Source: Solirubrobacterales bacterium (GTDB lineage Bacteria > Actinomycetota > Thermoleophilia > Solirubrobacterales > Solirubrobacteraceae). From it: a DNA stretch of 17,408 nucleotides. This document shows, piece after piece, positions 1 to 6,975 of this stretch (positions are counted from its first letter, which is position 1; the number at the start of each line of letters is the position of its first letter). The stretch is taken from assembly GCA_003244035.1 (NCBI GenBank), contig QHBV01000128.1:1-17408 (forward strand), in the 5' to 3' direction. The notes under the pieces are model-generated. The model ran no database searches. It was not told the origin of the DNA and was given only the letters and a program-made list of their open reading frames with translations. The position numbers and the translations under genes were made by a program.

Positions 1-918
1 CTTGGAGATCTCCGCGGGGTCGACGTCGATGTGGACGAACTTCGCCCGCGGCGCGAACTCCGACAGCTTGCCGGTGATGCGGTCGTCGAAGCGCGCGCCG
101 ATCGCCACGATCAGGTCGGCCTCGTCCATCGCGTAGTTGGCCGCGCGGGTCCCGTGCATCCCGAGCATCCCCAGCCACTGCTCGTGCGGGGCCGGGAACG
201 CACCCAGGCCCATCACCGTGCACGTCACCGGCAGCCCGTCGGACAGCGCCAGCTCGGTCAGCTCGGCGGCGGCGTTGGCGTTGACCACCCCGCCGCCGGC
301 GTAGAGCACCGGACGCCGCGCGTTCGCCAGCGCCTTGGCGGCGATCCGGATCTGCTTCTGGTTCCCGTCGGTGGTGGGCTGATAACCGGGGAGGTGGACC
401 TCGGCGACCGGCTCGTACGGGATCTCGGCCCGGCTCAGGTCCTGGGGGATGTCCACGACCACCGGTCCGGGCCGGCCCGTGCGCGCGATGTGGAAGGCCT
501 CGTGGATCGAGCGCGGCAGCTCCAGCGGGTGCTGGATCATGAAGCTGTGCTTGACGATCGGCATCGTGATCCCGATCGTGTCGGCCTCCTGGAACCCGTC
601 GGTGCCGAGCAGGTCGGTCCTGACCTGGCCGGTCAGGAACACGACCGGGACCGAGTCCATCATCGCGTCGCAGATCGGCGTCACCAGGTTTGTCGCGCCC
701 GGCCCGCTCGTGCCCAGCGACACCCCGACCTTGCCGGTCGCCTTGGCGTAGCCCTCGGCGGCGTGCCCGCCGCCCGCCTCGTGGCGGACGAGGATGTGGC
801 GGATGCCGGCGTCGTAGAACGCGTCGTAGGTTGGGAGGTTCGCGCCACCCGGGAGCCCGAATACGACATCGACACCTTCGGCCTTCAAGCATTCCATCAG
901 GGCGTCGACTGCGCGCAT
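1..918 (-). CDS. ilvB: Acetolactate synthase large subunit, N-terminal part (cut by window edge)
   Basis: Catalyses the ThDP-dependent condensation of pyruvate with pyruvate or 2-oxobutyrate, the first common step of branched-chain amino acid synthesis; cytoplasmic. I translated 306 open codons on the minus strand. Visible are FGLPGG near residue 20, the catalytic Glu47 in RHEAGGGHAAEGYA (Ala follows Glu where many homologues have Gln), TSGPGATNLVTPI, the FQEADTIGITMPIVKH region, GRPGPVVVDIPQDL, and RFDDRITGKL near the edge. This covers the pyrimidine-binding domain and most of the central domain; the C-terminal half lies outside. The ATG at 918 is chosen because a perfect AAAGGAGG lies 8 nt upstream (927-934). 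An in-frame ATG at 1008 would add 30 residues but has no ribosome site. The family call is certain; paralogue identity is not testable here. Confidence 0.96.
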   Translation of the reverse strand, partial: MRAVDALMECLKAEGVDVVFGLPGGANLPTYDAFYDAGIRHILVRHEAGGGHAAEGYAKATGKVGVSLGTSGPGATNLVTPICDAMMDSVPVVFLTGQVRTDLLGTDGFQEADTIGITMPIVKHSFMIQHPLELPRSIHEAFHIARTGRPGPVVVDIPQDLSRAEIPYEPVAEVHLPGYQPTTDGNQKQIRIAAKALANARRPVLYAGGGVVNANAAAELTELALSDGLPVTCTVMGLGAFPAPHEQWLGMLGMHGTRAANYAMDEADLIVAIGARFDDRITGKLSEFAPRAKFVHIDVDPAEISK

Positions 919-926
919 CGGGCTCG

Positions 927-934
927 CCTCCTTT
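927..934 (-). promoter_or_regulatory. Ribosome binding site of ilvB
   Basis: AAAGGAGG on the minus strand, 8 nt before the ATG at 918. It decides between this start and the in-frame ATG at 1008, which lacks such a site. Confidence 0.8.
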
Positions 935-1035
935 CGCGAACTTGACCGCTTGCGCGCGCAAAAGCACTCGCGCGGCGGGATCACCGAGTCTAGCAGCGGG
1001 TCTAGCATGTACGGCACACGCCGTCAGGAGGCCCC

Positions 1036-1260
1036 ATGTCCCAACTCATCCGGATGGATCAAACAGGTCACACGACGCTCGCGGAGTGGACCGCGGAGGA
1101 CCCGGTGGCGGTGCAGGCCGCGGTCGCAGCGCTCCGCGCCGAGCTCGATCAGGGCTACTTCGCCGTCGCCTCGCGCCCCGAAGGGCGGGCGGAGCAGGTT
1201 CGCGAGCTCCCCGTCGACGCGCCGCTGGTGATCCTGCGCCGGCCGATCGCAGGAGGGTAG
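1036..1260 (+). CDS. Small conserved hypothetical protein, 74 aa
   Basis: The product is 74 residues with no membrane segment or signal peptide. It begins MSQLIRMDQTGHT, has an acidic/alanine helix region (EDPVAVQAAVAALRAEL) and ends LVILRRPIAGG. The start is well supported: AGGAGG at 1026-1031 lies 4 nt before the ATG. Short proteins with a similar opening and a similar terminal IAGG occur in actinobacteria, from memory only; no function is known to me. It diverges from ilvB across 117 nt and is the first of a plus-strand run of small genes. Its last codons contain AGGAGGG (1251-1257), which could also serve as the ribosome site of the next gene. Confidence 0.65.
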   Translation: MSQLIRMDQTGHTTLAEWTAEDPVAVQAAVAALRAELDQGYFAVASRPEGRAEQVRELPVDAPLVILRRPIAGG

Positions 1261-1438
1261 GACGGCGAGCGCGAGCCCATCGACAGGCCTCGCGGGCGCC
1301 GGCAGCGCCCCCGGCGCGCTGCCCGAGCTCGCGAGCGTCTACTGGCGGCCGCGGGCGAGCGAGCGCTCGCTGACGCGCGCGGGACGGCTGTGGACGCTGT
1401 GCACGGCCGCGCACACCCTGCCGTTCATCGCGATCGCC

Positions 1439-1981
1439 GTGCTGCTCGCGGCGCTCAGCCCCGTCACCCTGCCGGTCGGGCTGATCATGCTCGCGCACGC
1501 TTGGATCATTCCCGAGCTGTACGCCGCCCGCGGCGCGAACGTGGTCCGCACTCGGCCGGCGGCCGAAGCGGTCTCCGAGCGACGGGCGCTGGGACTCCTG
1601 GGAGACCTCGTCGGCCACGATGCCCGCGCCGTGCTCGCGCGCACGGGCCTGGTGATCGAGCCCCGCACGCTCGGCGTGTGGCTCGTGGGTGACGCCGGCG
1701 CGGTGCTCGTGCGCCCCGGTGGACGGCGGGTCCACTGCTACTGCGTCAAGGCGAGCGACGGCGAGCTTCCGTGCTCCGATCGGGTGGCGCACCTGTTGCT
1801 CGCGCTGCGCTCAGACGAGACGGGCTTTGCCACGGTCGCCAACCTGGCCTTCTCCGGGGCGAGCTGGCGGCTGCGCCGGCGCCTGAGGCCCTGCGCGCGC
1901 GAGGCGCTGGGCGCCGCCAGATCGGCCGCACGGCGCAGCCCGCCCGCTGAACCTTGTACGCCCGGCCAATGTGGCGTTTAG
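1439..1981 (+). CDS. Hypothetical membrane-associated protein; start uncertain, probably longer at the 5' end
   Basis: From the first canonical start (GTG 1439) the product is 180 aa. It opens with a hydrophobic stretch (about residues 1-25) followed by a soluble part with ELYAARGANVV, GLLGDLVGHDAR, GAVLVRPGGRRVHCYCVK and GFATVANLAFSGASWRLRRRL. The frame is open back to 1232, and the upstream codons keep strong G/C third positions and read as plausible protein (PELASVYWRPRASERSLT, AHTLPFIAIAVL). The true start is therefore probably upstream, although no ATG, GTG or TTG occurs in frame there. CTG at 1319, or ACG at 1262 five nt after AGGAGG, are the options. Function is unknown to me. It follows the 74-aa gene in the same direction. 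Confidence 0.7.
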   Translation: MLLAALSPVTLPVGLIMLAHAWIIPELYAARGANVVRTRPAAEAVSERRALGLLGDLVGHDARAVLARTGLVIEPRTLGVWLVGDAGAVLVRPGGRRVHCYCVKASDGELPCSDRVAHLLLALRSDETGFATVANLAFSGASWRLRRRLRPCAREALGAARSAARRSPPAEPCTPGQCGV

Positions 1982-1995
1982 GAACCAGTGCGAGC

Positions 1996-2178
1996 ATGCT
2001 CGCCATGACTCCCCTAGCCACCCCATCGAAGGTCCTGCTGGTCGCCGACCGGCAGTCGAGGTCAGCCGAGGCCGGGATCGTCCCGGTGCGCCGGTACCGT
2101 CTCGCCCGCCTGCGCCTCGATGGCCGGGCGAGCGGGGCCGCGTCTCGCTTCGAGCACCTCAAGCGCGTCTACGATTGA
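1996..2178 (+). CDS. Possible small protein, 60 aa
   Basis: A short frame with two candidate ATGs (1996 and 2005) and a terminator TGA at 2176-2178. Codons from about 2014 onward mostly end in G or C, which favours coding. The product (KVLLVADRQSRSAEAG, then an arginine-rich part, ending FEHLKRVYD) is not recognised, and no convincing ribosome site is seen. It fills the gap between the preceding gene and the 64-aa membrane protein, and its stop overlaps the TTGACT promoter element of the latter. It could be spurious. Confidence 0.35.
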   Translation: MLAMTPLATPSKVLLVADRQSRSAEAGIVPVRRYRLARLRLDGRASGAASRFEHLKRVYD

Positions 2179-2213
2179 CTGCTTCCGAGCCGCTTGTACG
2201 GTCGCGGTACGCT
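2175..2213 (+). promoter_or_regulatory. Putative promoter of the 64-aa membrane protein
   Basis: TTGACT (2175-2180) is followed after 16 nt by TACGGT (2197-2202). A second TANNNT box, TACGCT (2208-2213), ends 6 nt before the ATG at 2220, the spacing expected for a leaderless actinobacterial transcript. No Shine-Dalgarno sequence precedes the ATG, which fits. Which box is used cannot be decided from sequence. Confidence 0.4.
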
Positions 2214-2219
2214 TTGGGC

Positions 2220-2414
2220 ATGACAACTCAAATCGAGCATTCTCGGGGCCGCCCCCCGATCCTCAAGCGCGCGTTCGCAGGGCTGATCCTGGTCGCGGCG
2301 GTGGCGCTCGCGATTCACGTAGTGATTGGCCTCGTGATGGCCGTGTTTTGGATCGCACTCGCTGTCGCGCTCGCGATCGTGGTGCTGTGGGCGCTGAAGA
2401 CGATCTTCTGGTGA
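2220..2414 (+). CDS. Small membrane protein, 64 aa
   Basis: Begins MTTQIEHSRGRPP with a polar, basic N-terminus. It continues into about 45 hydrophobic residues (LILVAAVALAIHVVIGLVMAVFWIALAVALAIVVLW) long enough for two helices with little loop, and ends with KTIFW. This is a typical tiny inner-membrane hairpin protein of no assigned function. The ATG at 2220 lacks an SD but has a TANNNT box at leaderless distance. The next gene starts 10 nt after the stop, so the two are probably co-transcribed. Confidence 0.6.
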   Translation: MTTQIEHSRGRPPILKRAFAGLILVAAVALAIHVVIGLVMAVFWIALAVALAIVVLWALKTIFW

Positions 2415-2424
2415 AAGCCGGCCG

Positions 2425-2742
2425 GTGAGCGGCCTGGAGCTGGTACCAGTCCTGCTCGGCTTCGGTCTGGCCGGCGGGATCGTCGGCCGGATCAAAGGCA
2501 GCTCGTTCGTGGTGTGGTTCCTGATCTCCGCGCTGGTCCCGTTGATCGGCCTGCTGAGCGCGATCTGCTACCGCTTCGAGAACCAGGAGCTCCGCCGCCA
2601 GTGCCCCGGCTGCAGCCGCGTGCTCAAGCTCCACGACGCGCTCTGCACGAGCTGCGGCACCGAGCTCGAGTTCCCCGACCTGGCGATCGCGCCCGAGGCC
2701 TCTATGGGGAGGGCGCGAGGAGCTCCAGGATCAGGCGGGTGA
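2425..2742 (+). CDS. Membrane protein with C-terminal zinc ribbon, 105 aa
   Basis: The N-terminal half has two hydrophobic segments (about residues 5-20 and 27-47), with a short GRIKGSS linker between them. The C-terminal half carries CPGC-x11-CTSCG (Cys near residues 60, 63, 75 and 78), a zinc-ribbon pattern probably on the cytoplasmic side. The GTG at 2425 is 10 nt after the preceding stop. Its 3' end runs 41 bp into the convergent gatB stop region. Function is unknown; such proteins are usually annotated only as zinc-ribbon domain-containing. Confidence 0.65.
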   Translation: MSGLELVPVLLGFGLAGGIVGRIKGSSFVVWFLISALVPLIGLLSAICYRFENQELRRQCPGCSRVLKLHDALCTSCGTELEFPDLAIAPEASMGRARGAPGSGG

Positions 2743-4162
2743 CCTCGCCGCCGTCCGCGCGGCCCTTGCACTCCCGCATCACGTAGCCGACGAGCGGGCC
2801 GATCGCCCTCCGGTTCCCGGCGCGGACCTGCTCGGCCGCGGAGGGGTCGGATGTGATCGCGCGGGCGACCAGCTCGGCCAGGCCGTCGTCCTGGCCGCCG
2901 AGCGCGCCCAGTCCCTCGCGCTCGGCGATCGTGCCGGGGTCGCCGCCCTCGGCGACCAGCCGGGAGAGCACTTCGCGGGCGGCGTCGTGGCTGATCTCCC
3001 TGGCGCTCACCATCGCGACGAGTGCGGCCAGGCTCTCGGGCGTCACTCGCGAGCGCGCCGGGTCGGCGTCTGACCCAAGCCGCTCGACGAGCTGCGGGAT
3101 CCAGTTCGCGAGCGCGACCGGGTCCGGGCTCCCGCCGCCGGCGGCCTGCGGGCCGCCGGCGGCGAGCATCCGCTCGAAGTAGTCGCCCAGTTCCGTGCGG
3201 AATGCGAGTTCGTGGGCTCGCTCGCCGCCCAGTCCGAGGTCGTGCACGAACCGCTCCGCGCGCCGGGCCGGCAGCTCGGGTAGCGCGCCCCGCGCCGCGG
3301 CGAGCATCTCCTCGGTCGCGACCAGCGGAACCAGGTCGGGCTCGGGGAAGTAGCGGTAGTCGTGCGCCTCCTCCTTGGAGCGAAGCGGCGTCAGCCGCCC
3401 CGAGCCGGGGTCGAAGTGCAGCGTCTGCTGGACTACGGACTCGCCCGCCCCCAGCAGACCGACCTGGCGCTCGATCTCGGCGCGCACGCCGCGCTCGAGA
3501 TAGCGGAAGGAGTTCATGTTCTTGAGCTCGGTCTTGGTGCCGAGCTCGGTCCGGCCCGCGGGCCGGACCGATACGTTGGCATCGCAGCGAAGCGACCCCT
3601 CCTCCATGTTGACGTCGGAGACCCCAAGCGCCTTGAGGGTCGCACGCAGCAGCGTCAGCCACTCCCGCGCCTGCTCGGGCGAGCACAGGTCGGGCTCGGT
3701 GACGATCTCCACCAGCGGCGTGCCGCCACGATTGAAGTCCACGACGCTGCGATCGGATCCGTGGATCCGGCCGCTCTGGCCCACGTGGACGAGCTTGGCG
3801 GCGTCCTCCTCGAGGTGTACGCGGTGGATCCGCACGTCGCCGAGCCGCCCGCCGGCGCACAGGGGCACGTCGTACTGGGAGATCTGGTAGCCCTTGGGCA
3901 GATCAGGATAGAAGTAGTTCTTGCGGTGAAAGATCGAACGCGTCGCAATCTCTCCGTCGAGCGCGAGCCCGATCATCAACCCGAAGTGGACCGCGCGGGC
4001 GTTGAGTACCGGCAGCGCGCCTGGCAGCCCTAGGCACACCGGGCAGGTGTGGGTGTTGGGGGGGTCGCCGAAGGACAGCTCGCAACCGCAGAACATCTTG
4101 GTCCGGGTGCCCAGCTGGACGTGGATCTCGAGGCCGATCACGGACTCGTACCCGATGCTCAC
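2702..4162 (-). CDS. gatB: Asp-tRNA(Asn)/Glu-tRNA(Gln) amidotransferase subunit B
   Basis: GatB binds misacylated Glu-tRNA(Gln) or Asp-tRNA(Asn), phosphorylates the acyl group with ATP and completes transamidation with ammonia from GatA. The product is 486 aa, the normal length. It starts MSIGYESVIGLEIHVQL with the conserved Glu and His of the kinase centre. It has the zinc cluster FCGC...CPVCLGLPG (Cys25, 27, 40, 43), then DLPKGYQISQYD, GGTPLVEIVTEPD, MEEGSLRCDANVS and DYRYFPEPDL. A helical GatB/YqeY-type tail covers about residues 330-486. Its ATG overlaps the gatA stop (ATGA), so it is translationally coupled. Presence of GatCAB implies the indirect route for at least one of Gln-tRNA and Asn-tRNA. 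Confidence 0.98.
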   Translation of the reverse strand: MSIGYESVIGLEIHVQLGTRTKMFCGCELSFGDPPNTHTCPVCLGLPGALPVLNARAVHFGLMIGLALDGEIATRSIFHRKNYFYPDLPKGYQISQYDVPLCAGGRLGDVRIHRVHLEEDAAKLVHVGQSGRIHGSDRSVVDFNRGGTPLVEIVTEPDLCSPEQAREWLTLLRATLKALGVSDVNMEEGSLRCDANVSVRPAGRTELGTKTELKNMNSFRYLERGVRAEIERQVGLLGAGESVVQQTLHFDPGSGRLTPLRSKEEAHDYRYFPEPDLVPLVATEEMLAAARGALPELPARRAERFVHDLGLGGERAHELAFRTELGDYFERMLAAGGPQAAGGGSPDPVALANWIPQLVERLGSDADPARSRVTPESLAALVAMVSAREISHDAAREVLSRLVAEGGDPGTIAEREGLGALGGQDDGLAELVARAITSDPSAAEQVRAGNRRAIGPLVGYVMRECKGRADGGEVTRLILELLAPSP

Positions 4163-5622
4163 GCGGCGCTCCCCTGACCTGCTCGTGCCGGGCTACCGTC
4201 GAAGCCGATCGCCTGCTCCAGCGCGAACGCCGCCCCGAGCAGCTTGTTCTCGCTGAACGCAGGGCCGACGAGCTGGAAGCCCACCGGCAGACCGTCCGCC
4301 AGGCCGCACGGGATCGAGATCGCGGGAATCCCGGCGAGTGGCATCGGCGCCGTGCAGAAGTCGTTGAGGTACATCGCCAGCGGGTCCTCGGTCTTGGCGC
4401 CGAGCTCGAATGCCGTCCACGGGCTCGTCGGGGTGACGATCAGGTCGAACCGCTCGAACACGGCACGGAAGTCCTCCGCGATCTTGGTGCGCACCTTCTG
4501 CGCGGTTCCGTAGTAGGCGTCGTAGTAGCCGCTCGAGAGCGCGTAGGTGCCGAGCATGATCCGCCGCTTGACCTCGGCCCCGAACCCTGTGGCACGGGTG
4601 CGGCTGTACATCTCGGTCAGGTCCCCTGCGCCATCGATGCGCAGCCCGTAGCGCACCCCGTCGAAGCGCGCGAGGTTGGCCGACGCCTCGGCCGAGGTGA
4701 TCAGGTAGTACGCCGCGAGGGCGTGGGGTGCGTGCGGCAAGCGACACGACTCGAGCGACGCGCCCAGGGCCTCGGCGTGCTTCAGCGTCTGCTCGAAGCG
4801 CGCTCGCACACCGGGCTGGACCCCTCCACCAGAACCGGTCAGCTCCTCGGGGATGCCGAGCCGGACCCCACGTAGATCCTCCGCGCTGGGCATCTCGATC
4901 TCCTCGGGGAGCTTCAGAGAGGTCGAATCGCGCCGGTCCTGCCCGGTCATGTGCCGGAGCAACAGCGCCGCATCGGTGACGTCGCGCGTCAACGGACCGG
5001 CCTGGTCCAGCGAGGAGGCGAACGCGATCATCCCAAAGCGCGAGCAGGCGCCGTACGTCGGCTTGCAGCCGACGATCCCGCAGAGCGCTGCCGGCTGGCG
5101 GATCGAGCCGCCGGTGTCGGTCCCGATCGCCCACGGTGCCAGCCCCGCGGCGACCGCCGCCGCACTCCCGCCCGACGAGCCGCCGGGCACCCGCGAGCGA
5201 TCCCACGGGTTGAGCACCGGGCCGAAGGCGGAGTTCTCGTTCGAGGACCCCATCGCGAACTCGTCCTGGTTGGTCTTGCCCAGCAACGGTGCGCCCGCAT
5301 CGACGAGCTTCTGCACCACGGTCGCCGTGTAGGGCGGCCGGTAGCCCTCGAGCATGCGCGAGCCCGCCTGGCTCGGCACGCCCTTGGTGCAGAACAGGTC
5401 CTTGACCGCCAGCGGCACGCCTCCGAGCGGGCGCTGCACGCCGTTGCCGGCATCCTCCGCCGGCGATGGGCGGTCGGCCACCCACGTGAACGCGTTCAGC
5501 CGATCACCGGCGGCGCGCTCCCGATAGGCCTCGAACAGCTCGGCGGGATCGAGTTCCCGGGAGCGCGCGCACGCTGCCGCAGCCGCGGCACTCAGCTCGA
5601 TGAGCTCACTCGGGCCCTTCAT
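4159..5622 (-). CDS. gatA: Asp-tRNA(Asn)/Glu-tRNA(Gln) amidotransferase subunit A
   Basis: GatA is the glutaminase of GatCAB, an amidase-signature enzyme that frees ammonia and channels it to GatB. The product is 487 aa, full length. The catalytic Ser-cisSer-Lys triad is intact: Lys74 in LAVKDLFC, Ser149 in GGSSGGSAAAVAAG and Ser173 in DTGGSIRQPA, with the same spacings as characterised GatA. The C-terminal part carries YALSSGYYDAYYGTAQKVR and PAISIPCGLADGLPVGFQ, typical of the family. It overlaps gatC by 4 nt upstream and gatB by 4 nt downstream. Nothing looks damaged. Confidence 0.98.
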   Translation of the reverse strand: MKGPSELIELSAAAAAACARSRELDPAELFEAYRERAAGDRLNAFTWVADRPSPAEDAGNGVQRPLGGVPLAVKDLFCTKGVPSQAGSRMLEGYRPPYTATVVQKLVDAGAPLLGKTNQDEFAMGSSNENSAFGPVLNPWDRSRVPGGSSGGSAAAVAAGLAPWAIGTDTGGSIRQPAALCGIVGCKPTYGACSRFGMIAFASSLDQAGPLTRDVTDAALLLRHMTGQDRRDSTSLKLPEEIEMPSAEDLRGVRLGIPEELTGSGGGVQPGVRARFEQTLKHAEALGASLESCRLPHAPHALAAYYLITSAEASANLARFDGVRYGLRIDGAGDLTEMYSRTRATGFGAEVKRRIMLGTYALSSGYYDAYYGTAQKVRTKIAEDFRAVFERFDLIVTPTSPWTAFELGAKTEDPLAMYLNDFCTAPMPLAGIPAISIPCGLADGLPVGFQLVGPAFSENKLLGAAFALEQAIGFDGSPARAGQGSAA

Positions 5623-5918
5623 CCGGCCGGTGCGCCCGCGCCCGGGCTGGGGACCCCGAAGCCCCCGGCAACCGGCTCGGGCGCCGGCGCCAGCGCCGCC
5701 TCCACCGGCAGCGAAGGCTCCGGTTGGTCGGGGCGGAGCGCGTTTACGAGTTCGACCACGTGCGAGGTCGGAGTGACGCCGTCGAGATCGAGCTCCCCGA
5801 GCTTCGCGATGTAGTCGAGGACCTTGGTCAGCTCGAGCGCCATCCGCTGCACCTCCTGATCGTCCAGCTCCAGGCGGGCGAGGCGAGCGACGTGGAGCAC
5901 CTGTGCGCGATCGAGCAC
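5619..5918 (-). CDS. gatC: Asp-tRNA(Asn)/Glu-tRNA(Gln) amidotransferase subunit C
   Basis: Small subunit that wraps and stabilises the GatA-GatB interface. The product is 99 aa. The N-terminal half, VLHVARLARLELDDQEVQRMALELTKVLDYIAKLGELDLDGV, is the canonical GatC helical region, followed by TSHVVELVNALRPDQPEPSL. The C-terminal 30 residues are an Ala/Pro/Gly-rich tail. GTG start at 5918, with the upstream lipoprotein gene stopping only 3 nt earlier and a TGAGG element inside that stop region. The order C-A-B is common in bacteria. Confidence 0.95.
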   Translation of the reverse strand: MLDRAQVLHVARLARLELDDQEVQRMALELTKVLDYIAKLGELDLDGVTPTSHVVELVNALRPDQPEPSLPVEAALAPAPEPVAGGFGVPSPGAGAPAG

Positions 5919-5921
5919 CGG

Positions 5922-6896
5922 CTACCTCAGCAGGGTGGCGGCGAGGAAGCTCCTGACCACTGCGGCCGGAGCTCGGTGCTCGACGTCGACCGCGGCGTTC
6001 ATCCGCTGGATCGCCCGGGTGCTCAACGTCGCGCTGACCGCGTTCAGGGTCTGGGCAAACGCCGGCCCTTCCCTGGAGATCACCTGCTTGTTGACCACCG
6101 GCGCGAGGTTCTGAAACCCGAAGATGTCCTTGGGATCAGCGAGCACCCGATAGTGGCCGTGCAACAGGCGGCCATCGGTGGTGAACACGGCGATCGTATC
6201 GACCTTGCCACCGTTCAGCGCCTGATACTGGGCGCCGATCGGATAGGCGACGAACCGCACTCGGCTGAGCCCGTAAGCCTGCTGCATGCCGCGCACTCCC
6301 TCGTAGCGAGTCCGGTTCTCGGGCGGGCCACCGTAGGTGAAAGAGCCCAACTGGGCGAGATCCATCATCGTCCTCAGGCCATGGGCACTGGCGAACGCGG
6401 GCGTCGTGGCGACCCGGTCGGCGTTCTGAAACGGCGTTGGATCGAGCAGCTCAAAGCCGCGCCGGTCCTCGAACGCGGCCGCCTGCTCGTAGGCCTGAGT
6501 GGCGGAGCGCGGAGGCGCCTGTGCCGGCGCCTCGGCGCCGGGGGCGGCCAGGGTGATGCTCTGCAGCGCCGAGACGATCACCCCCGTGTACTCGGGATAG
6601 AGGTCGACCTGGCCCCTGATCAGCGCCGTGTCGGTCACCTCGGAGGGGCCGATGTCGGGCTTCAGATGGACCGTGTAGCCCTTGGCGCGCAGCGCCTGCG
6701 CGTAGAGCTGGCCGAGAATGAACTGCTCGGTGAAGTTCTTGTCCCCGAGCGTGATCGGTGGGCGGCCCCGGCCCGGCTGACCAGCCGGCAGCACGGCGCG
6801 CGCGGTCTTGGGGGCAAAGCTCTTGCCCGAGCACGCCGCCAGCGCCCCCGCGATCACGAGCGCCAGGATCACAGCCAGCAGAGACCGGAGCGTCAC
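5922..6896 (-). CDS. Osmoprotectant/glycine betaine-type ABC transporter substrate-binding lipoprotein
   Basis: An extracytoplasmic binding protein of the OpuAC/OsmF/ProX type (quaternary amines such as glycine betaine or choline; ligand not deducible). I take GTG 6896 because it starts a good lipoprotein signal: hydrophobic core LLAVILALVIAGAL and lipobox LAAC with Cys22, giving 324 aa. A frame extension to 7016 exists but would overlap the divergent MFS gene. The diagnostic GDKNFTEQFILGQLYAQAL is followed by a DIGPSEVTDTALIRGQVDLYPEYTG stretch split here as family signature, and later VDTIAVFTTDGR and APVVNKQVI. No permease or ATPase is adjacent, so it is an orphan binding protein or has distant partners. 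Its stop lies 3 nt before gatC, suggesting a shared transcript. Confidence 0.88.
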   Translation of the reverse strand: MTLRSLLAVILALVIAGALAACSGKSFAPKTARAVLPAGQPGRGRPPITLGDKNFTEQFILGQLYAQALRAKGYTVHLKPDIGPSEVTDTALIRGQVDLYPEYTGVIVSALQSITLAAPGAEAPAQAPPRSATQAYEQAAAFEDRRGFELLDPTPFQNADRVATTPAFASAHGLRTMMDLAQLGSFTYGGPPENRTRYEGVRGMQQAYGLSRVRFVAYPIGAQYQALNGGKVDTIAVFTTDGRLLHGHYRVLADPKDIFGFQNLAPVVNKQVISREGPAFAQTLNAVSATLSTRAIQRMNAAVDVEHRAPAAVVRSFLAATLLR

Positions 6897-6975
6897 GTCC
6901 GGGATGGTAGGCGTTTGCCCAGAGGTACGCGGCCGCTCGACCGCGGATGCGGCGAGCCGGATATCGTCTCGGCGA

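Noticed and set aside
763..780. Apparent one-residue deletion next to the catalytic Glu of IlvB
   Set aside because: On careful codon-by-codon reading the segment is HEAGGGH, the normal length; the deletion was a reading slip. Only the Gln-to-Ala difference after Glu remains.
942..970. TTGACC at 942-947 as the -35 box of the 74-aa gene
   Set aside because: No TANNNT box at 16-19 bp downstream (CACTCG at 17 bp).
2568..3860. Minus-strand open frame of 430 codons overlapping gatB
   Set aside because: Out-of-frame shadow of gatB.
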